Assembly: GCF_014873755.1 (NCBI RefSeq)
Contig: NZ_JADBEG010000001.1
Location: 8,592,501-8,656,500 of the forward strand
Source of the DNA: Amycolatopsis lexingtonensis
GTDB lineage: Bacteria; Actinomycetota; Actinomycetes; Mycobacteriales; Pseudonocardiaceae
DNA length: 64,000 bases
Reading direction: 5' to 3'
The position numbers were made by a program, and so were the translations under genes. The notes beneath the pieces were generated by a model. The model made no database searches and was not told where the DNA came from. It was given only the letters and a program-made list of their open reading frames with translations. Positions 49,194 to 58,568 of the stretch are shown here, piece by piece (the stretch's first letter is position 1; the number at the start of each line of letters is the position of its first letter).

Positions 49194-52100
49194 TCACTCG
49201 CCGGCGGCGGCGCGGGAGCGGACCGCGTGGGCGCGCCGGATGCCGAACGGCTGCATGCGGCCCTCCGCACGCCGGACGTCCCACACCGCGCCCATCCCGG
49301 TGTACGCCGTCAACGCGCCCCGGAACGCCGCTCGTGCCTCGTCCAGCCGGTCGGACTCGGCCAGCAGGATCGCCGCGTCCTCCGTCGCCTTCGCCTGCTT
49401 CAGCAGCCGGCCGGCCACCCGGTAGTGCCCGGCGGCGGTGAGCACCGGCTCGGGGTCGCCGGTCACCAGGCCGCGGCAGTGCGCGGCCGCCGCCGCGTGG
49501 GCCGGTGGGGCGTCGCCGTCGACGTCGAGCAGGCGCAGTGCCTGGTGGGCGCGCTGGGGTTCGCCGAGCCGCAGCGCGAGCCGGACCAGGTCCGGGAGCC
49601 ACTGGTGGCGGGCCGCGGGCGGGTAGTTCTCCTCCAGCAGCGGCAGGAGCGCGGCCAGCGCCGCCTCCGGACGGCCCTCCTGCTCGGCCAGCAACGCGCG
49701 GGCCGCGAGCAGGAAGTCGCCGCCGTCGGGCTCGAGGCCCGGTGGCCACTGCCGTCGGTCGGCCGCGTCCAGGTGCGTGCGGGCCTGGTCCGGGTCGCCG
49801 CGGTGGCCGGCGATCAGCGCGCCGACGCCGTGCACCAGCAGCGTCGAGCCGGGGCTGCGCAGCACGTACGACGCCGTTTCCGCGCCGTCGCGGATCACCG
49901 CGTCCAGCTCTTCGAGCGCCTCGGGCCAGCGCCCCAGCCAGTAGTAGTGCACCGCGCCGGCCAGGTGCATCTCGCCCGGCACCGCGCGGGTCGCGGCGAT
50001 CCGGCGGGCGGCGTCGAGCGGCTCCGCGGCCTCGTCGAGGCTGTCGAGCTTCGGCACCGAAAGCGCCGCGTCGTCCAGCGGGTGCAGCCCGGCGGGCGCC
50101 AAGGCCGTTTCCTCGCCGAGGCGCTCCAACGTGGCCAGCAGGGACTCGTGCCGCCCGCGCCACATCTCCGGGACGTCGGTGTCGTCGAGGGTCCGCTTCA
50201 GCTCGGCGGTCGCCTCGGCGAAGTCGCCGCGGCGGTAGTAGACGTAGGCCAGGATCCAGCGCATCTCGGCCGCGCGCCTGCTGTCGGACGTCCGCGCGAC
50301 GACCGAGCGCGCCTCGGCTTCGGGCTCCCGGCCGAGCCAGAACAGCAGCCGGGCCAGGGTCGCGGTCAGCGTCTCGCGCGCGTCCGGCGCCAGCGTGCCC
50401 TGCGTGAGGGCGTGGCGCAGCAGGTCCACGGCGATCCGCGGGGTCTCGGTGGCGACCGTCCCGATGTGGTCGAGCAGCCACGTCGTCACCCACGGGTCCA
50501 CCTGCGCGGGCGCGGCGGCGAGCTGTTCGGCGACCCGGACGGCGGGCGCCCCGGCCGCGGCGAACGCTTCGGCCAGCTGCCGGTGTAGTGCCACGCGCAT
50601 CGCCGCCGGCGTCTTTTCGTAGAGGACCCGGCGCACCAGCGCGTGCCGGAACGCCAGCCGGTCGCCCGATTCGACGAGCACCCCGGACGCGATCGCCTCG
50701 TCGACCGCGCCGACCAGCGCCGTCGGCGGCCGTTCGGTGGCGACGGCGATGTCCGACAGCGAGAACTCGCGGCCCAGCATCGCGGCCCAGCGCAGGGTGT
50801 CGCGCGTGCCGCTGGAGAGGAAGCTCAGGTACAGCGTGATCCGCGACCCCAGCGGCGCCGGGATGCTGTGGCACGAGTTGCCGTCCAGGTGCGCGTGGAC
50901 GCCGTCGAGCACGATCATCGACTGCCCGAGCAGCGTCTCGACGATTTCCCTGGTGTAGCGCGGGTTCCCGGCCGCGTAGGAGACCAGCAGCTGCAGGCCC
51001 GGCCCGGGCGGCGCCCCGACCAGCTCGGTGGCCAGCTCGCGGGTAGCGCTTTCCGGCAGCGGGGGCAGCACCAGGACGGTCGTGTCATCGTTGTCAAGCT
51101 CGGCCCGCAGCTCGTCGAGCGCGGCCGGTCGTGGCACCGGGCGGCAGGCGCCGACGAGCAGCAGCGGCAGCTGCCGCGTCTCCCGGCTCAGGTACCGCCA
51201 GACCCGCAGGGTGGCGTCGTCGGCCCAGTGCAGGTCGTCGACCACGAGCACCAGCGGCGCTTCCGTGCACAGCTCGCGGACCAGCGCGAGCAGGCCGTCG
51301 ACGGGATCCTCGCCCGGCTGCTCGGCGAGCCGGGCGGCCAGGACCGCGCGGTGCCCGGCGGCGCCGGGGTGCACGCCCAGCGCGTCGAGCAACGGCCGCA
51401 GGGCGAACCGCTGGTCGAGCGCGTCCGCGGCGGCGAAGGCGGGGGTGAAATCCGCGGCCATGGTGAGCAGTTCGGCCAGCAGCGCCGTCCGGCCGCTGCC
51501 GGGCTCGCCTTCGAGCCACACCGACCGGCCGACGCCCGCGCCGAGCCCGTCGACGGCTTCGCGGAGCCGGGCCAGCTCGGCTTCCCGGCCGACGAAGAGG
51601 TCGGCGCGCTCGGGCATGGCCGCGACCGGGAGCCGTGCCGGGCGCGCGAGCGGCGCGGGCTTCGGTTCCGGTGCGGCCGCGGGCTTTTCCCGCAGCTGGT
51701 CGTACAGCCGCCGCAGCGCCGGGCCGGGCTCGGTGCCGGACGACTCGACCAGCCGGTCGCGGACGTCGGTGTAGACGGCGATCGCCTCGGTCCGCCGGTC
51801 GGCCCGGACCAGGGCCCGCATGAGCAGCCCGCGCAGCGTTTCGCGGAACGGGTGCTCGCGGGTCAGCGCGGTCAGCTCGGCGACGAGTTCGGCGTGCCCG
51901 CCCGACTCCAGGACGACTTCGGCGCGCCGCTCGACCGTCGCGAGCCGCACCTCGGTGAGCCGCGCGCGCTGGGCGGCGGCGAACGGGCCGGGCAGCCCGG
52001 ACAGCGGGACGCCGTGCCAGAGCCCGAGCGCTTCCTCGAGATCCTCGCGCGCGCCGCGGAGATCCCCGGCCCCTTGCTTGCGCAGCGCCTGTTCGCGCAG

Positions 52101-52451
52101 GGCGTCGAACCGGTGGACGTCGATCGCGCCGGAGTCGAGGCGCAGGGAGTAGCCGGATCCGATCGACGCGAGCAGCTGCGGGCCTTCGCCCTTGGCGCGG
52201 CCGGGTTCGAGCGCCCGCCGCAGGCCGGAGACGTAGGTGTAGATGGAGCCCTGCGCGCTCTGCGGCGGCGCTTCGCCCCAGACGGCGTCGATCAGCTCCT
52301 CGCGCGAAACCGTGCGGTTCGGGTTCACCGCGAGCGCGGCGAGGACCGTCCGCCGGTGCGCGGAGCCGAGGTCGAGCTCCACTTCACCGGACCACGCCTT
52401 GACCGGGCCGAGCAGCTGGAGTCTCGGTGCGGAGCCGTCCGCAGCCGACAT
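49194..52451 (-). CDS. SARP-type regulator with degenerate AAA domain, no LuxR domain, 1085 aa
   Basis: ATG at 52451 follows GAAGGGAGA. The protein is a full-length paralogue of its neighbour: an OmpR-like/BTAD part (LLGPVKAWSGEVELDLGSAHRR), AAA part and TPR-like region (for example VYYRRGDFAEATAELKRTLDD). Two differences stand out: the Walker A is GEPGSGRT with Arg in place of the catalytic Lys, and the C-terminal LuxR HTH is absent, the protein ending soon after AFRGALTAYTG. It may still bind DNA by its N-terminal domain but with changed ATP dependence, perhaps acting with or against the neighbour. Confidence 0.9.
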   Translation of the reverse strand: MSAADGSAPRLQLLGPVKAWSGEVELDLGSAHRRTVLAALAVNPNRTVSREELIDAVWGEAPPQSAQGSIYTYVSGLRRALEPGRAKGEGPQLLASIGSGYSLRLDSGAIDVHRFDALREQALRKQGAGDLRGAREDLEEALGLWHGVPLSGLPGPFAAAQRARLTEVRLATVERRAEVVLESGGHAELVAELTALTREHPFRETLRGLLMRALVRADRRTEAIAVYTDVRDRLVESSGTEPGPALRRLYDQLREKPAAAPEPKPAPLARPARLPVAAMPERADLFVGREAELARLREAVDGLGAGVGRSVWLEGEPGSGRTALLAELLTMAADFTPAFAAADALDQRFALRPLLDALGVHPGAAGHRAVLAARLAEQPGEDPVDGLLALVRELCTEAPLVLVVDDLHWADDATLRVWRYLSRETRQLPLLLVGACRPVPRPAALDELRAELDNDDTTVLVLPPLPESATRELATELVGAPPGPGLQLLVSYAAGNPRYTREIVETLLGQSMIVLDGVHAHLDGNSCHSIPAPLGSRITLYLSFLSSGTRDTLRWAAMLGREFSLSDIAVATERPPTALVGAVDEAIASGVLVESGDRLAFRHALVRRVLYEKTPAAMRVALHRQLAEAFAAAGAPAVRVAEQLAAAPAQVDPWVTTWLLDHIGTVATETPRIAVDLLRHALTQGTLAPDARETLTATLARLLFWLGREPEAEARSVVARTSDSRRAAEMRWILAYVYYRRGDFAEATAELKRTLDDTDVPEMWRGRHESLLATLERLGEETALAPAGLHPLDDAALSVPKLDSLDEAAEPLDAARRIAATRAVPGEMHLAGAVHYYWLGRWPEALEELDAVIRDGAETASYVLRSPGSTLLVHGVGALIAGHRGDPDQARTHLDAADRRQWPPGLEPDGGDFLLAARALLAEQEGRPEAALAALLPLLEENYPPAARHQWLPDLVRLALRLGEPQRAHQALRLLDVDGDAPPAHAAAAAHCRGLVTGDPEPVLTAAGHYRVAGRLLKQAKATEDAAILLAESDRLDEARAAFRGALTAYTGMGAVWDVRRAEGRMQPFGIRRAHAVRSRAAAGE

Positions 52452-52626
52452 CGGTCTCCCTTCGTGCGCTGACGAAACGTCACACGCCGGATGCCTGACG
52501 TGAGCATACGCGGCCGTCGTGAACCGGCAGGCAAGGATGGCGGACATTCGGGCAACGGGCGGAGAGCGGGGTTCCGCCGGTGCCGCGGTGTTTGCCACCC
52601 TCGGAACGCCTCGAGAGGAGTTCCGC

Positions 52627-52887
52627 ATGGCCACAGCCGCGCCGACGGACGAGATGCGGCGGGCGGCCGCCCGCTTCGCGCACACCATCGAAGCGGCCCG
52701 CTCCCGGCTCCGCGACGTCAACAGCGAGATGGCGACGGTCCAGGCGTCGTGGCGGGGCGAGTCCGCGGTGCGCTTCGGCCAGGCGATGAACGACTGGGAG
52801 CAGGAGTTCGACGTGATCCTCTCGCGACTGGCCCGGCTGCTCGAGACGACCGGCGGCGGCCCGGTGCCGCGGCAGCGCGTGCCGTGA
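52627..52887 (+). CDS. WXG100 (ESX-secreted) protein, 86 aa
   Basis: ATG at 52627 follows GAGAGGAG. The protein is two helices joined at ASWRGESA, the W-x-G turn of ESX substrates. ESX proteins form heterodimers with a partner, here the protein encoded directly downstream with a GTGA overlap. The secretion ATPase (EccC) is not in this window. It is likely secreted by the type VII system as one half of a pair, or used as a cytoplasmic cap. Confidence 0.85.
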   Translation: MATAAPTDEMRRAAARFAHTIEAARSRLRDVNSEMATVQASWRGESAVRFGQAMNDWEQEFDVILSRLARLLETTGGGPVPRQRVP

Positions 52888-53141
52888 CGCGCCAGGAGCT
52901 CGAGTTCAGCTTCGCCGGCCTCGTGCTCGACCGGATGGGGTCGATCACGGGCGAGCTCGGCGAGCTGCTCGCCGAGCTGGAGGCCGGGGTGGAGCCGGGG
53001 CTGGCCGGCTGGACCGGTGCGGCGCGGGAGGAGTACGCGCGGGCGAAGCGCGACTGGGCGCGGGCGGCCGGGCGGCTGCCGGACTGCCTGGAGCGGGCCC
53101 GGGCGGCGTTCGAGGAGCTGGAGACGTCTTCACGCGCGTGA
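52884..53141 (+). CDS. WXG100-like partner protein, 85 aa
   Basis: GTG at 52884 overlaps the stop of the first WXG100 gene. The product has the same helical hairpin with LAGWTGAAREEY as the W-x-G turn, and helices on both sides. The tight overlap and equal size argue for a heterodimer with the upstream protein. The stop codon lies inside the palindrome 53125-53146. Confidence 0.8.
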   Translation: MTRQELEFSFAGLVLDRMGSITGELGELLAELEAGVEPGLAGWTGAAREEYARAKRDWARAAGRLPDCLERARAAFEELETSSRA

Positions 53142-53165
53142 AGACGGAATAGGGAAGGCGTGAAG
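53125..53165. promoter_or_regulatory. Perfect 22-bp palindrome plus half-site upstream of the second LuxR gene
   Basis: CGTCTTCACGC (53125-53135) and GCGTGAAGACG (53136-53146) form a perfect palindrome, containing CTTCACG, two bases, CGTGAAG. A further CGTGAAG lies at 53159-53165. The arrangement matches that before the paralogous LuxR gene at 40446. Confidence 0.6.
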
Positions 53166-53187
53166 GCGCGCCCGCCACACTGCGTCC

Positions 53188-53790
53188 ATGAAGCCCGTGG
53201 AAGTGACCGTCCTCGCCTCGGACCCGATCACGCACGCCGGCGCCGAGAGCCTGCTGGAGTCGCATCCGGACATCCGCGTGACCGACCTGGTGCCGGACGT
53301 CCTGCTGGTGATGGAGGAGCACGTCACCGAGACCGTGCTGGGCGAGATCCGCGCGGCCAAGGCGTCCCACGTGGTGCTGGTCGTCGAGCACTTCCGCGAG
53401 AGCGACCTGATGGCCGTGCTGGAGTGCGGGGTCGTGGCGATCCTGCCCCGGCGCGAGACGGGCGGCGCCGAGCTGGTGACGGCGGTGCTCGCGGCGGGCG
53501 ACGGCACGGCCAACCTGCCGCCGCGGCTGCAGGGGGCGCTGCTTTCGCAGGTCCAGCGGATGCGCAAGGACGTCCTGGAGCCGAACGGGCTCACGCTGTC
53601 CGGGCTCGCCGCGCGGGAGTGCGACGTCCTGCGCCTGGTCGCCGAGGGGTTCGGGACGGAGGAGATCGCGGCGAAGCTGTGCTACTCCGAGCGGACCGTG
53701 AAGAACGTCCTCTACGGCCTGATGACCCGCTGCGGCCTGAACAACCGCGCCCACGCCGTCGCCTACGCGTTGCGAGCAGGCGCCATCTGA
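53188..53790 (+). CDS. LuxR-family regulator, paralogue of the 40446 gene
   Basis: The 200-residue product has the same design: a receiver-like N-terminus without a proper phospho-Asp (DVLLVMEEHV where Asp would be followed by a turn) and a C-terminal HTH (LAARECDVLRLVAEGFGTEEIAAKL, YSERTVKNVLYGLMTRCGLN). The C-terminal half is strikingly similar to its paralogue, including RAHAVAYALRAGAI. ATG at 53188. It stands between the WXG100 pair and an amidase. The target genes are unknown; the shared palindrome suggests autoregulation or cross-control. Confidence 0.88.
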   Translation: MKPVEVTVLASDPITHAGAESLLESHPDIRVTDLVPDVLLVMEEHVTETVLGEIRAAKASHVVLVVEHFRESDLMAVLECGVVAILPRRETGGAELVTAVLAAGDGTANLPPRLQGALLSQVQRMRKDVLEPNGLTLSGLAARECDVLRLVAEGFGTEEIAAKLCYSERTVKNVLYGLMTRCGLNNRAHAVAYALRAGAI

Positions 53791-53812
53791 GCTGTCGGCT
53801 AGGGTCGCGATC

Positions 53813-55138
53813 ATGGTGCTGACGGCAGTGGAGATCGCGGCCTCCGTCCGGGCCGGGACCCTGGACCCGGTGAGGGTGACCCAGGAGGCGCTCGACCGGA
53901 TCGCCGCGGCGGACGGCGTCGTCGGTGCCTTCCGGCGGGTGCGCGCCGAGGAGGCGCTGAAGGAAGCCGCGGAGGTCGCCGCGCGGCCCGACCTCGCGTC
54001 GCTGCCGCTGGCCGGGGTGCCCGTCGCGGTCAAGGACGTCACGGACATCGAGGGTGAGTCCGTTTCGCACGGTTCGCTGGCGGGCTCGACTGCGCGGGCG
54101 GCGTCGGATGGCGTGATCGCGACGCGGCTGCGGGCCGCGGGCGCGGTGCTCGTCGGGCTGACGCGCGTGCCGGAGCTGTGCATCTGGCCGATGAGCGATA
54201 CCCCGGACGGCATCGCCCGCAACCCTTGGGACCCGACGTACGCCTCGGGCGGCTCGTCCGGCGGCAGCGCGGCGGCGGTGGCGGCGGGCCTGGTCCCGCT
54301 GGCCCACGGCACCGACGGCATGGGCTCGGTCCGGCTGCCGGCGGCGATGTGCGGCCTGGTCGGCCTGAAGCCGAGCGCGGAGCTGCTGGCCGAGGACGGC
54401 TGGTTCGGCATGTCGGTGCACGGCCCGCTGGCCACGACGGTCGCCGACACGGCGGTGCTGCTGTCGGTGCTGGCCGCGGATCCTTCGCTGGCTTCCATCC
54501 CGACGCTCGATCCGGTCCGGATCGGCATGTCCACGACGGTGCCCCTGCTGCACACGCCGGTGCCGAAGGAGCTGGTGGCGGCGGTCTCGACCGCGGCGGG
54601 TCACCTGGCGGCGGCGGGTCACACGCTGACGTCGTCGGCCCCGCGCTACCCGGCGACGATGGTCCTGGGCATGACGGCCCGCTGGCTGGCCGGCCCCGCC
54701 GTCCAGGCCCGCGATTTCGACTTCTCACGGCTGCAGCGGCGGACTCGCGCGCACGTCCGCGCGGGACGGCTGATCGAGCGCGCGGGCCTGATCCGCGAGC
54801 GGACGCGGCAGAACTGGCTCTCGCGGGCGGCGGAGTACTTCGAGGAGCACGACGTCCTGCTGACGCCGACGCTGTCGCACTGGCCGGTGAAGGCGGGCCG
54901 CTGGCACGAGAAGCGGTGGCTGACGAACGTGTTCCCGTCGACGCGCCTGGCCGGGTTCACGGGCCAGTGGAACTTCGCGGGCTACCCGGCGATCACGGTC
55001 CCGGTGGGCCGGTCGGTGGTCTCCGGCCTGCCGACGTCGGTCCAGCTGGTGACGCGCCCCGGCGGCGAGTCCCTCCTACTGGGCCTGGCCGCCCAGCTCG
55101 AAGCGGCCAACCCCTGGCCCCGCACCGCCCGCAAGTAA
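53813..55138 (+). CDS. Amidase-signature family hydrolase
   Basis: The 441-residue protein has the amidase signature: catalytic Lys in PVAVKDVTDIEG, the cis-Ser stretch ASGGSSGGSAAAVAAGL and GTDGMGSVRLPA (usually GTDTGGS, so the first Gly of the loop is changed to Gly-Met) carrying the nucleophile Ser. It hydrolyses a C-N amide bond of unknown substrate. ATG at 53813. The C-terminus includes GYPAITVPVG. It ends at the bidirectional terminator 55137-55197. Confidence 0.9.
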   Translation: MVLTAVEIAASVRAGTLDPVRVTQEALDRIAAADGVVGAFRRVRAEEALKEAAEVAARPDLASLPLAGVPVAVKDVTDIEGESVSHGSLAGSTARAASDGVIATRLRAAGAVLVGLTRVPELCIWPMSDTPDGIARNPWDPTYASGGSSGGSAAAVAAGLVPLAHGTDGMGSVRLPAAMCGLVGLKPSAELLAEDGWFGMSVHGPLATTVADTAVLLSVLAADPSLASIPTLDPVRIGMSTTVPLLHTPVPKELVAAVSTAAGHLAAAGHTLTSSAPRYPATMVLGMTARWLAGPAVQARDFDFSRLQRRTRAHVRAGRLIERAGLIRERTRQNWLSRAAEYFEEHDVLLTPTLSHWPVKAGRWHEKRWLTNVFPSTRLAGFTGQWNFAGYPAITVPVGRSVVSGLPTSVQLVTRPGGESLLLGLAAQLEAANPWPRTARK

Positions 55139-55197
55139 AAGCCGTGAAGGCCTCCTTACCGGCTTTTTTGCCCGGTAAGGAGGCCTTCACGGCTTTT
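55137..55197. terminator. Bidirectional terminator, 26-bp perfect inverted repeat
   Basis: The left arm (55137-55162, starting AAAAGCCGTGAAGGCCTCCT) and right arm (55172-55197) match perfectly around a T-rich loop; the arm ends supply T-runs in both directions. It sits between the convergent amidase and DivIVA-like genes. The GTGAAGGCCTCCTTAC core resembles a palindrome type I associate with Amycolatopsis genomes. Confidence 0.85.
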
Positions 55198-55199
55198 GA

Positions 55200-56357
55200 T
55201 CAGGAGCCGGGCTTGCTCGCGGTCGGGGAGAGCGGCTTGGCGCCGTTTCCGTTGCCGTTCGCGGGCTTCGTGGCCGGGCCGTTCGAGTTGGCCGGGGCGT
55301 TGCCCGGCTTCGGCGCGGGCGCCGGCTTGGGGGCCGGGGCCGCCTTCGCCGCGGGCTTCACCGGGATCGGCGGCTGCACCACCGGGACCACCGGCGCGGC
55401 GGGCGTCGTGGCCGATTCCGTGTCGCCGCCCACCAGCTTGGACGCCTGGGGGATCACCGCTTCCTCCGGCAGCGTCGCCAGCTGCGTCTCGCTGCGGTTG
55501 AGGATGTCCTCCGCCATCGCCAGGCTCTTGCGCGCCTGCTCGCGGATCTCCGCCAGCCGCTCGACCTTGCGGTTCGCCACCGTCGTGCGCTGGGCCGCCT
55601 GAGTGGTCGCCTCGTCGAGGCGGCGCTTGGCTTCCGCCGTGGCCTCGTCGAGCCGCCGCTTGGCTTCCGCCGTCGCCTCCGCGATCCGGCGCTCGGCCTG
55701 GTTCTTGCTCGCCGTGCGCTGGTCGGCGATGTGCTTTTCCAGCGCCGTCCTCTGCGCGGTCTGCGACGCCTCGAACTCGCGCTCGATCTTCCGCCGCTTC
55801 CGCTCCGCCTCGTTGTCGAGCAGTTCCCGTCGCTGGGCCGCCTCGACGGTCAGCCGCTGCACCTCGGCGCGCGTCTCCGCCAGCGCGTTCTCGTGCTCGG
55901 AGTGCAGCAGGTCGGCCTGCTTGTCCAGCTCCGCGACCAGCTTCGTGTACCGCTCACGCAGCTTCGTCGACGCCTCGGTCGAGCTCGCCCACGTCTTCTC
56001 CGCGGCGGCCTCGGCGCGCTTGACGATCTCGTCCGCGCGGGCCTGCGCGAGCGTGACCGTCCGCTGCATCCGCTCGTCGAGGTCCTCGAGGCGCTCCGGC
56101 GGTTTCTTGAGCTCCTCGACGCGCGCTTCCAGCGAAGCGACCTGCTGCCGGACGGACTCCGCCTCGCGGGTCGCGGCCGCGGCCTGCGCCACGGCGGCGT
56201 CGCGCTCGCTGAGCACCCGGCGCAGCTGTGCCTCGACGTGATCGAGGTACTGCCGGACTTCGTTGCGGTCGAAGCCGTGCCAAGCCTGGGTGTACTCACG
56301 ACGGAGGGGGAGGAGGCCGTTGAGGGCGGTTGCGGCGGGGTCGCGCTCAGGAACCAT
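55200..56357 (-). CDS. DivIVA-like coiled-coil protein
   Basis: The 385-residue protein starts with a DivIVA-type lipid-binding end (LPLRREYTQAWHGFDRNEVRQYLDHVEAQL), followed by coiled coil (about 55-290) with charged heptads and several copies of EATAEAKRRLD. A flexible Pro/Ala/Lys/Asn-rich tail (from about 310) ends it. DivIVA proteins mark poles and organise tip growth and septation in actinomycetes; Scy/FilP-type scaffolds also use such coils. The protein is probably a cell-pole or cytoskeletal scaffold. ATG at 56357. It is convergent with the amidase. Confidence 0.85.
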   Translation of the reverse strand: MVPERDPAATALNGLLPLRREYTQAWHGFDRNEVRQYLDHVEAQLRRVLSERDAAVAQAAAATREAESVRQQVASLEARVEELKKPPERLEDLDERMQRTVTLAQARADEIVKRAEAAAEKTWASSTEASTKLRERYTKLVAELDKQADLLHSEHENALAETRAEVQRLTVEAAQRRELLDNEAERKRRKIEREFEASQTAQRTALEKHIADQRTASKNQAERRIAEATAEAKRRLDEATAEAKRRLDEATTQAAQRTTVANRKVERLAEIREQARKSLAMAEDILNRSETQLATLPEEAVIPQASKLVGGDTESATTPAAPVVPVVQPPIPVKPAAKAAPAPKPAPAPKPGNAPANSNGPATKPANGNGNGAKPLSPTASKPGS

Positions 56358-56473
56358 GCGCCCGACCGTACCTGGGCACGGACCGCTTACGCCCTTCGGC
56401 TTAACAAATCACCAACACGTGTCGCCACCCGGGCGGCGCGTCGCCGGAACGGCCGCACCCCGGAAACACTGCG

Positions 56474-58468
56474 TCACCAGTGAAAGCCCCGGGACAGCCG
56501 GGCGAGCGCCATCGCCGCGCGGGAAAGGTGTTTCTCGCCACGGCCGATCTTGAGCTCGCCCGAACCACCGGCCGCGGCCGAGTCCGGGAAGATGCGGAAA
56601 CCCTGGTACGCGATGGCGTCGGTGAGGCCCGGCGTGAGCGTGTAGGCCAGCCCGATCGCCTGCCCGGCGGGCGTGCCGATGTGCTTGGGCCGCTCGACCA
56701 GCGCCTTCAGCACCATGTCCGCCGCCTGTTCCGGCGACTTCGTCGGGAACGCGTCGTAGATCTTCGTCGGGCGGATCATCGGCGTGCGCACCAGCGGCAT
56801 GTGGATGGTGGTGAACGTGATCCCGTCGCCGTGGGTCTCGGTCGCCGCGATCCGCGAGAAGTAGTCCAGCGCCGCCTTCGACGCCGCGTACGCCGAGAAG
56901 CGCGGCGCGATGCCCTGCACGCCGATCGACGACACGTTCACGATGTGCCCGAACTTCCGCTCCGACATGTGCGGCAGCACCGCGAGGATCAGCCGCACCG
57001 CGCCGAAGTAGTTGATCGCCATCGCGCGCTCGTAGTCGTGCATCCGGTCGTAGGACAGCTTGATCGACCGGCGGATCGACCGGCCTGCGTTGTTGACCAG
57101 CATGTCGATCCGGCCGTGCTCGGTCAGCATCGCGTCGACGGCCTTGCGCACCGAGTCCTCGTCGGTCAGGTCGGCCGGGTACACCGACGCGGTGCCGCCG
57201 GCGGCGACGATCTCGTCGCGCACCTCTTCGAGTTCGTGCTGGCGCCGGGCGACGAGCAGCGGCACGCCACCCGCGGCGGCCACCTTCAACGCCGTCGCGC
57301 GCCCGATGCCCGAGGACGCGCCGGTGATGATCACGCGACGGCCGTCCAGCTCGCCGCGCGGGCCGTGCTTGCGCGCGCGGAACGGGTCGAGGTGCTCGCG
57401 CCAGTAGCGCCACAGCGTCGGCGCGTACTCCTCCAGCCGCGGCACCTCGACGGTGCCGGCCAGCGCCTTGCGCGTCTCGGCCGAGGAGAACACCGACGGG
57501 AACGCCATGGTCTCCAGCAGCACCGGCGGGATGCCGAACCGCTCCATGACGGCGTCGCGGGCGATGGTGACGCCGGGGATGTGCTCGGTCAGCTTGACCA
57601 GCCCGACGATCCGCTTGGAAATCCCTTCGCCCAGCTGCACCGAGATCGTCGGCGCGCCCGCGGCCCGCGCGAAGGCGTTGTAGACCGACACGACCGGCTG
57701 CGGCTCGGGGTTGACCAGGTGGAAGGCGTGGCCGTCGAGCCCCGGCTTGACCACGAGTTCGAGCAGCGCCTTGGCGACGTAGTCGACCGGGACGATGTTG
57801 GTGTCGCCGAGGTCGGGGCCGACGATCGGCAGCACGTCCGGCAGCCCGGCGAGCCGGTTGATCGCGGGGAAGAGGTAGTAGGGGCCGTCGACCTTGTCCA
57901 TTTCGCCGGTCTCGGAGTGCCCGACGACGACCGCGGGCCGGTACACCCGCCACGGCACCTCGGTCTGCTCGCGGACGATCTTCTCGGCCTCGAACTTCGT
58001 CCGGTGGTACGGCGTGACCAGCCGCTGCCCGGCGTCGAACATCTCCTCGGTGAAAATGCCTTCGTGGTCGCCCGCGACGGCCACCGAAGATACGTGGTGC
58101 AGGCAGCCCGCGCGCAGGTCCGCGGCGAGGTCGACGACGGCCCGCGTACCGTCCACATTGGCCTTGATGCTGGCTTCGTCGTCGGCGGTGAGGTCGTAGA
58201 GGGCGGCGAGGTGGACGACGTGGTCGACGTGCCCGCGCAGCTCGTCGCGGTCGGTCTCGGACACCCCGAGCAGCGGCTCGCCGAGGTCCCCGGTCACCAG
58301 CGTGACGCGGTCGGAGTGCGGCCACTGGTCGACGAGCGCGGCCAGCTTCGCCCGCGACGACGCGCGGACCAGCAGCGCGACGCGGTCCTCGTCGGGACGG
58401 GAGAGCAGCAGCCGGGTGAACTGGCGCCCGATCAGTCCGGTCGCACCGGTCACCAAGAACGTCGCCAT
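56474..58468 (-). CDS. Two-domain reductase, fatty acyl-CoA reductase-like (AcrA1 type)
   Basis: ATG at 58468 starts a 664-residue fusion. Residues 1-370 form an extended SDR domain (TGATGLIGRQFT, HVVHLAALYDL, YHRTKFEAEK active site). Residues about 375-620 form a classical SDR (TGASSGIGRATAL, NNAGRSIRRS, VSSIGV, and a YAASKAA active site). This order is that of mycobacterial Rv3391 and related acyl-CoA reductases, which turn fatty acyl-CoA to alcohol with NADPH through an aldehyde; both domains have intact active sites, so two-step activity is plausible. No wax-ester synthase gene is near. Confidence 0.85.
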   Translation of the reverse strand: MATFLVTGATGLIGRQFTRLLLSRPDEDRVALLVRASSRAKLAALVDQWPHSDRVTLVTGDLGEPLLGVSETDRDELRGHVDHVVHLAALYDLTADDEASIKANVDGTRAVVDLAADLRAGCLHHVSSVAVAGDHEGIFTEEMFDAGQRLVTPYHRTKFEAEKIVREQTEVPWRVYRPAVVVGHSETGEMDKVDGPYYLFPAINRLAGLPDVLPIVGPDLGDTNIVPVDYVAKALLELVVKPGLDGHAFHLVNPEPQPVVSVYNAFARAAGAPTISVQLGEGISKRIVGLVKLTEHIPGVTIARDAVMERFGIPPVLLETMAFPSVFSSAETRKALAGTVEVPRLEEYAPTLWRYWREHLDPFRARKHGPRGELDGRRVIITGASSGIGRATALKVAAAGGVPLLVARRQHELEEVRDEIVAAGGTASVYPADLTDEDSVRKAVDAMLTEHGRIDMLVNNAGRSIRRSIKLSYDRMHDYERAMAINYFGAVRLILAVLPHMSERKFGHIVNVSSIGVQGIAPRFSAYAASKAALDYFSRIAATETHGDGITFTTIHMPLVRTPMIRPTKIYDAFPTKSPEQAADMVLKALVERPKHIGTPAGQAIGLAYTLTPGLTDAIAYQGFRIFPDSAAAGGSGELKIGRGEKHLSRAAMALARLSRGFHW

Positions 58469-58568
58469 CGTCTTCACACCTCTCGCTCCACGCCCTGACC
58501 CTGGGCATTGTGCTGCATCGGGAGGTTCGTGACCACCGTGGCGGGACGTGAAGTTACTCACGGGTAAC

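Noticed and set aside
56480..58498. Open frame of 672 codons opposite the acyl-CoA reductase gene
   Set aside because: Shadow frame with no recognisable domain; the minus strand encodes two intact SDR domains.
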